From Poindextera sp035604135 (GTDB lineage: Bacteria > Pseudomonadota > Alphaproteobacteria > Caulobacterales > Caulobacteraceae): DNA of 64,000 nucleotides. This document shows, in pieces, positions 55,106 to 63,175 of this stretch. The notes under the pieces were generated by a model. It was given only the letters and a program-made list of their open reading frames with translations, was not told the DNA's origin and did no database searches. A program made the translations under genes and the position numbers. The stretch is from positions 22,963-86,962 of the forward strand of contig DATNJB010000025.1 of NCBI GenBank assembly GCA_035604135.1. The letters are read 5' to 3'. Within the stretch, counting starts at the first letter, position 1. Every line of letters begins with the position of its first letter.

Positions 55106-56380
55106 CTACAGCCAGGGCGCCAGGGGTTCGGCGGCGAGCATCTGCTCATAGGTCGGGCGCGGGCGCACGACGGCGAAGCGGTCGCCGTCGACCAGCACTT
55201 CGGGGACGAGCAGCCGGCTGTTGTATTCGCTGGCCATCACCGCGCCATAGGCGCCGGCGGACATGAAGGCCACGAGGTCGCCGGACTTGAGCGCCGGCAG
55301 CCGGCGGTCGCGGGCGAAGGTGTCGCCGCTTTCGCAGATCGGGCCAACAACGTCGTAGGCTAGCCGCGGCGCGTCCGGCCGAGGCTCGGCCACCGGCCGC
55401 AGGTCGTGAAAGGCCTCGTACATCGCCGGCCGCACCAGGTCGTTCATGGCCGCGTCGAGCACCAGGAACCGGCGCCCCTCGGGCCGCTCGTGCACGTGGA
55501 TGACGCGCGATAGCAGCACCCCCGCGTTGGCGACGATCAGCCGTCCGGGCTCGAAGGCGAGCTGCACGTCGAGGCCATGGAGCACGCGCGCCAACGCGGC
55601 GGCATAAGCCGCCGGGCTCGGAGGATCGGGTTGGTCGAAATAGGGCACGGCGAGGCCGCCGCCCATGTCGAGCCGTTCGACGGCGAGCCCCTGCCGCCTG
55701 AGGCTCTCGACCAGGCCGCGCATGGTGCGGGCGGCCGCCTCGAACGCCGCCAGGTCGGCGATCTGGCTGCCGATGTGGCAGGCGACGCCGAAAGGCCGCA
55801 CGCCGGCCAGATTCGACGACTTCTGATAGAGTCTGGCGGCCTCGCTCAGGGAGACACCGAACTTCGCATCCGCCTGACCGGTGGCGATCTTGGGATGGCC
55901 GCCGGCGACGACGTCGGGGTTGACCCGGATCGCGATCGGCTGGCGCACGCCCCTGGCGGCTGCGATCGTCGACAGGCGGTCGAGCTCGGGCTCGGACTCG
56001 ACGTTGATCTCGGCCACGCCAGAGTCGATCGCGAAGGCCAGCTCCGCGTCGGTCTTGCCGACGCCGGAGAAGATGACGCGGTCGGGACCGAGCCCCGCCG
56101 CCAGCGCGCGGCGGATCTCGCCTTCGGACACCGTGTCGGCCCACATCCCGAGGCCGAACAGCGTCCGCAAGACCGACAGGTTCGAGTTTGCCTTCACCGC
56201 GAAGGCGACGACCGGCGCGGGCGGACCGAGCCTCGCCACCGCTTCGCGAAACACCTGCACATGCCGCGCGAGCGTCGCTGTCGAATAAACGTAGGCCGGC
56301 GTGCCGACGGCTTCGGCGATGCGCGCCAGCGGCACGCCCTCGCAGGCCAGCGCGCCGTCGCGCGCCTCGAAGTGATTCAC
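55106..56380 (-). CDS. lysA: Diaminopimelate decarboxylase (LysA)
   Basis: 424 residues, a PLP-dependent alanine-racemase-fold decarboxylase. PLP lysine is in VVAFAVKANSNLSVLRTL near residue 60; GVACHIGSQI, GGGLAVPY, EPGRLIVANAG and CESGDTFARDR are all present with the diaminopimelate-specific CESGD. It makes lysine. GTG start at 56380 overlaps the lptM stop (GTGA), in the argH-lptM-lysA operon. Confidence 0.95.
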   Translation of the reverse strand: MNHFEARDGALACEGVPLARIAEAVGTPAYVYSTATLARHVQVFREAVARLGPPAPVVAFAVKANSNLSVLRTLFGLGMWADTVSEGEIRRALAAGLGPDRVIFSGVGKTDAELAFAIDSGVAEINVESEPELDRLSTIAAARGVRQPIAIRVNPDVVAGGHPKIATGQADAKFGVSLSEAARLYQKSSNLAGVRPFGVACHIGSQIADLAAFEAAARTMRGLVESLRRQGLAVERLDMGGGLAVPYFDQPDPPSPAAYAAALARVLHGLDVQLAFEPGRLIVANAGVLLSRVIHVHERPEGRRFLVLDAAMNDLVRPAMYEAFHDLRPVAEPRPDAPRLAYDVVGPICESGDTFARDRRLPALKSGDLVAFMSAGAYGAVMASEYNSRLLVPEVLVDGDRFAVVRPRPTYEQMLAAEPLAPWL

Positions 56381-56709
56381 TGCGGCGTGCCGGGCTGCCC
56401 AGGCTGGGGCAGCGCGCCGGGGTCGCCCTGCGGCGGCATGGTGTCGTTGCGGCCGGGGATGGTCGGCGCGTACGGCGCCTGGGTCAGCGGCTGCTCGCTG
56501 CTGGGGGTCGCCTCGTCGTTGGGCGGCGGCAACTGCGACTGGGCGCGCGCCCGCGCGCGTGCGGCGTCGGCGGCGTGCTGTTGCTGGTAGTCGGCTTTGG
56601 CCTGGGCGCCGAACAGCGGCGCGGGCTGCTCGAGATCGCCCAGCTTGCCGCAGGCCGAGAGGCCCATGCCGGCCGCGAAGACAAGGATGACGGCGATGCG
56701 GGCGATCAT
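56377..56709 (-). CDS. lptM: Small lipoprotein, LptM/YifL-like
   Basis: 110 residues. Signal peptide MIARIAVILVFAAGMGLSACGKLGDLE with lipobox LSAC at residues about 17-20, followed by GKLGDLEQPAPLF, the LptM-like motif, and a long Pro/Gln-rich tail without globular character. Placed between argH and lysA as in other alphaproteobacteria. LptM helps assembly of the LptDE lipopolysaccharide translocon in E. coli; that role here is inferred. ATG overlaps argH stop (ATGA). Confidence 0.8.
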   Translation of the reverse strand: MIARIAVILVFAAGMGLSACGKLGDLEQPAPLFGAQAKADYQQQHAADAARARARAQSQLPPPNDEATPSSEQPLTQAPYAPTIPGRNDTMPPQGDPGALPQPGQPGTPQ

Positions 56710-58145
56710 CTGAGCTTTCCCTTCCAACGCTTGATCTGCGCCCTGACCTGGGCGGGCGCGGTCCCGCCGTAGCTTGCGCGGCTGGCGACCGATGCGCTAG
56801 GCGTGAGCACCTCGTAAACGTCGGCCGTAATGCGCGGTTCGATGGCCTTGAGCTCCTCAAGCGGCAAGGCGGCGAGTTCGGCGAAGCCGAGCGCCTCGGC
56901 GCGCACGACCGCACGGCCGGTCAGATGGTGCGCCTCGCGGAACGGAACGCCCAGCCGGCGCACGAGCCAGTCGGCGAGGTCGGTCGCGGTCGAAAACGCC
57001 ACGCCAGCGGCGGTCGCCATGCGCGACTCGTCGGCTGTGAGGTCGGCGATCATCGCGGTCATGGCGGCAAGCGAGAGCTCGAGCGCGTCGAACGCCTCGA
57101 ACACCGGCGCCTTGTCCTCCTGCATGTCCTTCCCGTAGGCGAGCGGCAGGCCCTTCATGACCGTGCTCAGGGCGACGAACGCGCCCAAGACGCGCCCGGC
57201 CTTGGCGCGCACGAGCTCGGCGGCGTCGGGATTGCGCTTCTGCGGCATGATCGACGAGCCGGTGGTGAAGGCGTCGGACAGGCGCACGTAGCCGAACGGC
57301 GGCGACGACCAGATCACGATCTCTTCCGCCAGCCGCGAGAGGTCGAGGGCGGCGATCGCCGCCGCCGCCAGCGCCTCGAGCGCGAAGTCGCGGGCCGAGA
57401 CGGCATCCATCGAGTTGGCCATCGGCGCATCGAAGCCGAGAGCGCGCGCCGTCTCGGTCCGGTCGATCGGGAAGGAGGTGCCGGCCAGCGCGGCCGCGCC
57501 CAGGGGCGAGGTGTTCATGCGGGCGCGCGCGTCGGCGAAGCGGGCGGCGTCGCGTCCGAACATCTCGACGTAAGCCATCAGGTGGTGGCCGAAGGTGACC
57601 GGCTGGGCCGGCTGCAGGTGCGTCAGCCCCGGCATGATCGCCGCGGCGTACACCTCCGCCTTGGCGAGCAGCGCCCGCTGCAGGGCGCGCAAGCCCTCGC
57701 CCGCCCGGTCGCAGCCGGCCCTTACCCAGAGGCGGAAGTCCAGCGCGACCTGGTCGTTGCGCGAGCGTGCGGTGTGTAGCCGGCCGGCCGGCGGCCCGAT
57801 CAGTTCGGCCAGCCGCTGTTCCACGTTCATATGGATATCTTCGAACTCCTCGCGGAACGGGAAGGTCCCGGCCGCGATCTCCGCCTCGATGGCATCGAGG
57901 CCGCGCTGGATGGCCGCTTCGTCGGCGGTCGAGATCACCCCGGCGCAGGCCAGCATGGCCGCGTGGGCGCGCGAGCCAGCCAGGTCCTCTGTCGCCAGGC
58001 GCCGGTCGACGCCGATCGAGACGTTGATGGCCTGCATCAGCGCGTCCGGCTTGACGGAGAAGCGCGCGCCCCACATGGACTGCCCCCGCGCCGGGGCGGC
58101 ATTCCGACCCGGCTCGGCGTGAGCGGTCTTCGGAGCCTTGGCCAT
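56706..58145 (-). CDS. argH: Argininosuccinate lyase (ArgH)
   Basis: 479 residues, a fumarase-superfamily lyase. The signature GSSIMPQKRNPDAAELVRAKAGRV near residues 295-318 is exact; RSRNDQVALDFRLWVR, LTHLQPAQPVTFGHHLMAYVEM and SPLGAAALAGTSF are present. It cleaves argininosuccinate to arginine and fumarate. The start at 58145 is uncertain: ATG 58076 (MWGARFSVKPDAL) also fits, and at 58145 it would overlap the divergent TlpA start in a CATG. Confidence 0.95.
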   Translation of the reverse strand: MAKAPKTAHAEPGRNAAPARGQSMWGARFSVKPDALMQAINVSIGVDRRLATEDLAGSRAHAAMLACAGVISTADEAAIQRGLDAIEAEIAAGTFPFREEFEDIHMNVEQRLAELIGPPAGRLHTARSRNDQVALDFRLWVRAGCDRAGEGLRALQRALLAKAEVYAAAIMPGLTHLQPAQPVTFGHHLMAYVEMFGRDAARFADARARMNTSPLGAAALAGTSFPIDRTETARALGFDAPMANSMDAVSARDFALEALAAAAIAALDLSRLAEEIVIWSSPPFGYVRLSDAFTTGSSIMPQKRNPDAAELVRAKAGRVLGAFVALSTVMKGLPLAYGKDMQEDKAPVFEAFDALELSLAAMTAMIADLTADESRMATAAGVAFSTATDLADWLVRRLGVPFREAHHLTGRAVVRAEALGFAELAALPLEELKAIEPRITADVYEVLTPSASVASRASYGGTAPAQVRAQIKRWKGKLR

Positions 58146-58773
58146 GACGGACATCCGTTCGAGCGAGACGATGGGGGGGTCCAGACGCTGGCCCTGGATC
58201 GTGGCGTTCTGGAGCGCGGCCGCCGTCGGCCTCGCCGCGCTCGTATATGTCATCGTCGCGCTTTCCTCAAAACCGCCGGCCGGGCCGGCCGACCTGACGT
58301 CGCTGGCGCGGGGCGAAATGGCGAAGCTGGTGGTCGACAACCCAAGCCTGCCGACGCCGACGCTGCCCTTCCTCGACGCCGACGATCAGGAAACGACCCT
58401 CGCCAAGCTGAAGGCGCCGGTGTTGGTCGTGAACCTGTGGGCGACGTGGTGTGGCCCCTGCGTGCGCGAGATGCCGACATTGGCCAAGCTTCAGGCGGCC
58501 TATCCGGGACGCGTCCTCGTCGTTCCGATCAGCATGGACGACCCCAAGGACCGCGCGAAGGCCCGCGCCTTCATCGCCAGGTACCCGCCTCTGCCCTTCT
58601 ACCAGGACCCCGGCGCGAAGATCGCCTTGACCCTCGACCCGCCGACCGACGGGTTGCCGACGACCTTGATCTTTGACGCGAGCGGACGCGAGCGGGCCCG
58701 GCTCGCCGGCGGCGCAGACTGGAGCGGGCGTGACGCCCAGGCCGTCATCCAAGCTCTGCTGCCGCAAAAGTGA
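58144..58773 (+). CDS. TlpA-like thiol:disulfide oxidoreductase
   Basis: 209 residues. A membrane anchor (WIVAFWSAAAVGLAALVYVIVAL) is followed by a periplasmic thioredoxin-like domain with WATWCGPCVREMPTLAKLQ and active site WCGPC near residues 101-105, and TLIFDASG (cis-Pro context GLPTT). TlpA/ResE-like proteins reduce cytochrome or copper-site cysteines. ATG 58144; an in-frame ATG at 58171 would remove 9 residues and leave room for a promoter before argH. Confidence 0.88.
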   Translation: MTDIRSSETMGGSRRWPWIVAFWSAAAVGLAALVYVIVALSSKPPAGPADLTSLARGEMAKLVVDNPSLPTPTLPFLDADDQETTLAKLKAPVLVVNLWATWCGPCVREMPTLAKLQAAYPGRVLVVPISMDDPKDRAKARAFIARYPPLPFYQDPGAKIALTLDPPTDGLPTTLIFDASGRERARLAGGADWSGRDAQAVIQALLPQK

Positions 58774-58942
58774 ACGGGCGGGCGGTTGACGACCGGGCGC
58801 GCGCGTTGCCACTTCGCTTGGCAATTCGATCTACGGCCGCTCTGCCACGACCCCAACGGTCCGCGAACTCGCCGAAGCCAGATTTGCGATTGTCGTCGAG
58901 GGCTTCGCCCTCCAGGTCACAGGCTGTTCGAGGAACGAGGGT

Positions 58943-59143
58943 ATGCCCAACGGCACCGTAAAGTGGTTCAACGCCACCAAGGGTTTTGGCTTCATCCAGC
59001 CCGAGGATGGCGGCAAGGACGTGTTCGTCCACATCTCGGCGGTCGAGCGCGCCGGGTTGCGTGGGCTGAACGAGGGTCAGCAGGTCGCCTATGAGCTGCA
59101 GGAGGAACGCGGCCGGACAGCCGCGGTCAACCTGAAGGTCTGA
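58943..59143 (+). CDS. Cold-shock domain protein
   Basis: 66 residues, a CspA-family RNA/DNA chaperone. MPNGTVKWFNATKGFGFIQPEDGGKDVFVHISAVERAGL holds RNP1 (KGFGFI) and RNP2 (VFVHI). A leader of about 170 bases with no other gene precedes it. Ribosome site GAACGAGGG before ATG 58943. Probably binds RNA, with expression responding to cold or stationary phase. Confidence 0.95.
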   Translation: MPNGTVKWFNATKGFGFIQPEDGGKDVFVHISAVERAGLRGLNEGQQVAYELQEERGRTAAVNLKV

Positions 59144-59153
59144 GCGCCCGCGA

Positions 59154-60020
59154 CTAGAACCCGAGCTCGGCGCGGAGTTCGGCTGCGGTCACCCCCCGCG
59201 CGCGGATCGCACGCAGCGTCTCGGCGCGGTCGCGTTTGGCGTAGCGCTTGCCGTCCGGCCCGGTCAGGATGCGGTGGTGCCGGTAGGTCGGCGCCGGCAG
59301 GCCAAGCAGCGCCTGCAGCAAACGCTGCGTGGGGACGGCGTCGAACAGGTCCGCTCCGCGCACCACCAGCGTGATCCCCTGCAGCGCGTCGTCGACGACC
59401 ACCGCCAGGTGATAGGCGATGCCGAGATCCTTGCGCGCCACGATCACGTCGCCGGCGGCGGCCGGATGCGCCGCGATCAGCCCGTGCTCGCCGCGCGGGC
59501 CCGCGCCCGTCTCCTCAAAGGACAGCGCATCGTCGTACCGGTCGGCGAGCTTGGCGCGCGCGGCGCGCAGCGACAGCCGCCAGGCGAACGGCTCGCCGGC
59601 CGCCAGCCGCCGTTCTTCCTCGGCCTTCTGGAGCGGCGCGCCGACATAAGCCTCGGGCGGCCCGTGCGGCGCGCTGGCGCTCTCGGCCATCACCTCGGCG
59701 CGGGTCTTGAAGCAGCGGTAGACCAGGCCGTCTTCGCGCAGTCGGGCGAGCGCGGCTTGATAGTCGTCCATGTGCTCGGACTGACGACGGACCGGCGGCT
59801 CCCAGGTCAAACCGAGCCAAGCCAGGTCCTCGTAGATCGCCTGCTCATACTCCGGACGGCAGCGGGGGCGGTCGATATCCTCGATGCGAAGAAGGAAGCG
59901 GCCGTGGCCTTGTTCGGCAGCGGCCTTCGCCGCCGTCAGCGCCGAAAAGGCGTGGCCGCGATGCAGATAGCCGGTGGGTGAAGGCGCAAAACGGGTGACG
60001 ACGGGCGCGCCGGACGCCAT
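59154..60020 (-). CDS. gluQ: Glutamyl-Q tRNA(Asp) synthetase (GluQ)
   Basis: 288 residues, shorter than a glutamyl-tRNA synthetase and lacking the anticodon-binding domain. HIGH-type motif PSPTGYLHRGHAFSA near residues 13-27; the LLRIEDIDRPR motif; the KMSKS-like signature is degenerate (KRYAKRDRAETLR). Attaches glutamate to queuosine in tRNA(Asp). ATG 60020. Single gene between cold-shock gene (convergent) and a TetR gene. Confidence 0.93.
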   Translation of the reverse strand: MASGAPVVTRFAPSPTGYLHRGHAFSALTAAKAAAEQGHGRFLLRIEDIDRPRCRPEYEQAIYEDLAWLGLTWEPPVRRQSEHMDDYQAALARLREDGLVYRCFKTRAEVMAESASAPHGPPEAYVGAPLQKAEEERRLAAGEPFAWRLSLRAARAKLADRYDDALSFEETGAGPRGEHGLIAAHPAAAGDVIVARKDLGIAYHLAVVVDDALQGITLVVRGADLFDAVPTQRLLQALLGLPAPTYRHHRILTGPDGKRYAKRDRAETLRAIRARGVTAAELRAELGF

Positions 60021-60030
60021 TGGCCTCTGT

Positions 60031-60651
60031 TCAGTGCTCGCGCTTGGTCGCAAGGAACATGGGGGCGTGCTCGAGCACCGCTTTGATGAAGGCGCGCTCG
60101 CCGCCCAGGAGCTCCTTGAGCGGCGCGCACTTGTCGAAACGGCTGATCTCGGCAAGCCCGTGGACGGACGACCAGGCGGCGATGGCGGTCAGCTCCAGGT
60201 CGAGCTCGTTGATCTTGCCGCCAGCGGCTTTGGCGATCGCCTGCTTCACCAGTTCGAGCCCGTCGTGCTCCTTCTCGCTCTGCTCGGGGAACGTCTCGGC
60301 CGAACGCGCGCAGTCGTACATGACGCGATAGAGGGCCGGGTTGGCGTGGGCGAACTCAACGTAGGCCAGGCCCAGCTCGCCCGGTCCGCTCTCTTTCACC
60401 GCGTTCGCCATCGCTTCGTTCAGCCGACGAAAGCCGTCCTTGGCGACCGCGGACATCAACTCGTTCTTGTCGTGGAAATGGTGGTAGGGCGCCGCCGGCG
60501 AGACGCCGGCCTCGCGCGCCACCGCGCGGAGCGTGAGCGCCGCAGGCCCGTCGCGCTCGATGATCGTCAGCGCCGCATCCAGGAGGGCCCGGCGCAGGTC
60601 GCCGTGATGATAGGGCTTTGCCGCGGCAGCCGCGGGCTCATGCATGGCCAT
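60031..60651 (-). CDS. TetR-family transcriptional regulator
   Basis: 206 residues. N-terminal helix-turn-helix AALTLRAVAREAGVSPAAPYHHFHDKNELMSAV (residues about 38-70), with a ligand-binding C-terminal domain of the WHG type (VKESGPGELGLAYVEFAHANPALYRVMYD ... AIAAWSSVHGLAEI). Start ATG 60651 with TAGGA about 6 bases upstream. Its likely target is the divergent region 60652-60851, which carries a small membrane-protein gene, so control of that gene is plausible but not shown. Confidence 0.9.
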   Translation of the reverse strand: MAMHEPAAAAAKPYHHGDLRRALLDAALTIIERDGPAALTLRAVAREAGVSPAAPYHHFHDKNELMSAVAKDGFRRLNEAMANAVKESGPGELGLAYVEFAHANPALYRVMYDCARSAETFPEQSEKEHDGLELVKQAIAKAAGGKINELDLELTAIAAWSSVHGLAEISRFDKCAPLKELLGGERAFIKAVLEHAPMFLATKREH

Positions 60652-60715
60652 CGTTTCCTACCCCTTAGATTTCCTGAGACCGTATGACATAATTCTAACG
60701 ATGTAAAGATTCATC

Positions 60716-60743
60716 TTGACGCCGTTTAAATAGGTGTTATCTA
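60716..60743 (+). promoter_or_regulatory. Candidate promoter of a small membrane-protein gene
   Basis: TTGACG (60716-60721), 16-base spacer, TATCTA (60738-60743). It points right, about 110 bases upstream of the 35-residue gene at 60852. The sequence to the left is AT-rich (TATGACATAATTCTAACGATGTAAAG) and may be the TetR operator and the promoter of the divergent regulator. Confidence 0.5.
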
Positions 60744-60851
60744 AGCACCGTCCAGATCGAAAAGCGGTTGCCGAACAAGGCTCCAGAGATCGAAACGGAC
60801 CGCTCACCCAGCCGGGGGGCGCCTTGAAACCACGTCACTAGGGGTGACCAA

Positions 60852-60959
60852 ATGTCTCTCTCCACCATCATCCAACGCGCCGCTGACGCATCCGGCGGCA
60901 TTTTCCTCCTGGCCATCGGCCTGCTGACCGGCGGGGCCATGGCCCTCGTCGGCGCCTAA
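60852..60959 (+). CDS. Small membrane protein of 35 residues
   Basis: A short gene: ATG 60852, TAA 60957-60959, encoding MSLSTIIQRAADASGGIFLL followed by AIGLLTGGAMALVGA. It has a short amphipathic N-terminus and one hydrophobic helix of about 18 residues. It is supported by a candidate promoter (60716-60743), an AGGGG ribosome site, and a hairpin terminator with T-tract (60999-61046) immediately after, so transcription of this unit looks complete. The ribosome site lies in the loop of a small hairpin GTCAC-TAGGG-GTGAC (60834-60848). No recognised family; possibly a stress-related membrane peptide. Confidence 0.6.
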   Translation: MSLSTIIQRAADASGGIFLLAIGLLTGGAMALVGA

Positions 60960-60998
60960 GATCGCCCGGGGGTAGGCCTCGTGGAGGCTCAAAGGGTT

Positions 60999-61046
60999 TG
61001 AGGGGAGCAGCGTTCCAAGTTCACGCTCCCCTCAGACGCCCTTTTT
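60999..61046 (+). terminator. Rho-independent terminator after the small membrane-protein gene
   Basis: Inverted repeat TGAGGGGAGC (60999-61008) and GCTCCCCTCA (61025-61034) with a 16-base loop, followed by GACGCC and T5 (61042-61046). Points right, behind the 35-residue gene. Confidence 0.7.
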
Positions 61047-61324
61047 CCGCTAGATAGACGCCATCGATAGCTGATTGTTCCGCCCGGCTCATTTCGCCGG
61101 GACCCGCGAAGGCGGCGTGGCCGCCAAGCGACGCAAAAGACAAAATCGCCAGCCCGATCCATCCGCCGACATAGAGCTGTCGCGGAATCTTCTCTATGGT
61201 CCCTCCCGCGCCGGCCGCCCTTGAAGAGCGCGCGGCGCCAGTCCAGAGGAGCCGCGCTTTCAGTCTCGCCGTGAGTGAACCGACCGACCGGTCCTCCCTA
61301 GCGAGGAGGCGCGGCCATGCAGAG

Positions 61325-61879
61325 GTGCTCAAGCGGCCGCCATCCGGCTGGCCGGCCTTGGTGCTGAACGCTGACTATCGGCCGCTGTCCTACTACCCCC
61401 TGTCGCTCTGGCCCTGGCAGGAGGTGATCAAGGCCGTCTTCCTAAACCGCGTTGATGTGGTCTCGACCTACGACCAGGTCGTCCACTCGCCCTCGTTCGA
61501 GATGCGGTTGCCGAGCGTGGTCTCGCTCAAGCAGTACATCGTCCAGGATCGGCCGCCCGCGTTCACGCGGTTCAACCTCTTCCTGCGCGATGCCTTCTGC
61601 TGCCAGTACTGCGGCTCGGGCGAGGATCTGACCTTCGACCACCTCATCCCCCGCTCCCGCGGCGGGCGGACGACCTGGGAGAACATCGTAACGGCCTGCG
61701 CGCGCTGCAATCTGGCCAAGGGCGGGCGCACGCCGCGCGAGGCGCACATGCAGCCGCAGCGGCCGCCGCACAAACCGAACATGTACGAGCTGCAGGATCA
61801 TGGACGCCGCTTTCCGCCCAACCACCTGCACGAAAGCTGGCTCGACTACCTCTACTGGGACATCGAGCTGGAGGCGTAG
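61325..61879 (+). CDS. HNH endonuclease
   Basis: 184 residues from GTG 61325. The HNH motif is clear: CQYCGSGEDLTFDHLIPRSRGGRTTWENIVTACARCNLAKGGRTP, with zinc cysteine pairs (CxxC near residues 98-101 and CxxC near 135-138) and catalytic His in FDHL. The protein opens with GWPALVLNADYRPLSYYPLSLWPWQEVIKAV, a common start of this conserved family. Start is unsure: GTG 61271 and ATG 61196 are also in frame, and GAGGAGG sits ideally before ATG 61317, which is out of frame (see findings). Confidence 0.9.
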   Translation: MLKRPPSGWPALVLNADYRPLSYYPLSLWPWQEVIKAVFLNRVDVVSTYDQVVHSPSFEMRLPSVVSLKQYIVQDRPPAFTRFNLFLRDAFCCQYCGSGEDLTFDHLIPRSRGGRTTWENIVTACARCNLAKGGRTPREAHMQPQRPPHKPNMYELQDHGRRFPPNHLHESWLDYLYWDIELEA

Positions 61880-62167
61880 GGCCAAGTCGGCGGCTGAAGG
61901 AGTGGCAATGTCCGCCTTGGGCGGAAAGCACGCGTTGGCCATAGCCTGAGAGCCGACCCCGCCTCTTGGCGACACGGCGCAAGCGGCGCCTTCCCGCGTG
62001 AGCCGGTTAGTCAACCGCTAAGCATCAACCTTCACCGACTTTCAACGCTGAAATGATCAACACTATGCAGCCCGGGCCGCTGGTTGCGCTTGCGGTGCGC
62101 GGTCGGGGCATGGCCAGGCGAGTGATCCAACGCGCTTGCTCGCTCCAGCGCTGAGGAACTGTCGCGC

Positions 62168-63175
62168 TTGCTCTCCATTCGGCTCTATGGTCTGGCCGAC
62201 CCCCAGCGCGTTCTTGAAGAGCGAGCGCTGGGACAAGGCGCGTGCGTCATCGGGCGCGGGGATGACGTTGATTGGCGCCTTCCGGATCCCAGCCGCGAGT
62301 TATCCCGACGCCACTGCGTTATCATCGTCGGACCGGATCGGCGGGCGGCCCTGCTCGACCTGAGCGCAAACGGCGTTTTCGTCGGGGCTGACGGCGCGCG
62401 CATCGCACCGCGCGAGCCATGGCACATTCATCCGCCCCAAACGGTCAGGATCGGTCAGTACATCCTGAAAATCGTCGACGCGGTGTCGAGCGACTCGCGG
62501 GGAAGGTCGGCCGACCCGCCGTCGTCAACCGCACAAGCATCGCACGGGGCAAGGGGCCTGGAAACCGGCGCTCACCCGGTGCTCGAGAGGCTTCCCCATG
62601 ACTTCGAGCCCCTTCTTGCGGTGTTTTGCGCGGGCGCACAGCTAGAGCTGTCAGCTTTCGCCGACGACACGCCAGAGGCTCTTATGATGCGACTGGGTGA
62701 GGTCTACCGCCAGCTGGTGCTCAACCTGACCAATCTGGTTGGCGAGCGCACCAGCGAGAGAGCGGCATACCGCATGGAGCGGACAACCATCAGAGTGGCG
62801 GGAGCCAACCCGATCCGCTGGCAAGGTGCGCGCCGGGCGGGGGTTGATCTGTTGAAGACAGATCAGGGAGGCTTTCTTCCGGGGCCGGCTGCTGTCGCCG
62901 CGTCCTTCGCCGACGTGGAACGGCACATGGCTTGCGCCTTCGCCGGGTCGAACAGCGCGATAGAGGCCATCTTCCAGGCGCTGGCGCCGTCTCAGATCGA
63001 AGATGCCGCTGACAATCGCTTGGAGCCGGCGTCTGCATGGCGACGTTATCAGCGAGTCTATGAGCAACACCGTCTTGAAACGCGCGACAGCCCTGATGGA
63101 CTTGTGAACAGAGCTTTTCGCGACGGTTACGCTGAACGCCTAAAAGCATTCGATCGGGACGACGATGCCGCCTGA
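62168..63175 (+). CDS. FHA-domain protein, type VI secretion-associated (TagH-like)
   Basis: 335 residues. N-terminal FHA domain (IRLYGLADPQRVLEERALGQGACVIGRGDDVDWRLPDPSRELSRRHCVI ... LLDLSANGVFVGADGARI, residues about 3-80), a linker, and a C-terminal region resembling the type VI secretion FHA C-terminal domain (LSAFADDTPEALMMRLGEVYRQLVLNLTNLVGERTSERA ... VERHMACAFAGSNSAIEAIFQALAPSQIE). FHA domains bind phosphothreonine; TagH-type proteins regulate type VI assembly via a kinase/phosphatase. No other secretion genes are in view. TTG start with GAGGA about 10 bases upstream. Confidence 0.8.
   Translation: MLSIRLYGLADPQRVLEERALGQGACVIGRGDDVDWRLPDPSRELSRRHCVIIVGPDRRAALLDLSANGVFVGADGARIAPREPWHIHPPQTVRIGQYILKIVDAVSSDSRGRSADPPSSTAQASHGARGLETGAHPVLERLPHDFEPLLAVFCAGAQLELSAFADDTPEALMMRLGEVYRQLVLNLTNLVGERTSERAAYRMERTTIRVAGANPIRWQGARRAGVDLLKTDQGGFLPGPAAVAASFADVERHMACAFAGSNSAIEAIFQALAPSQIEDAADNRLEPASAWRRYQRVYEQHRLETRDSPDGLVNRAFRDGYAERLKAFDRDDDAA

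Noticed and set aside
58770..58961. Possible small gene in the leader of the cold-shock gene
   Set aside because: Arg/Pro-rich peptide with no ribosome site of note; the stretch is better read as a long cold-shock 5' leader.
62168..63175. Start of a type VI secretion gene cluster
   Set aside because: No TssA-M, Hcp or VgrG gene is seen around it; the next gene is a protease on the other strand, so only an isolated FHA protein can be claimed.
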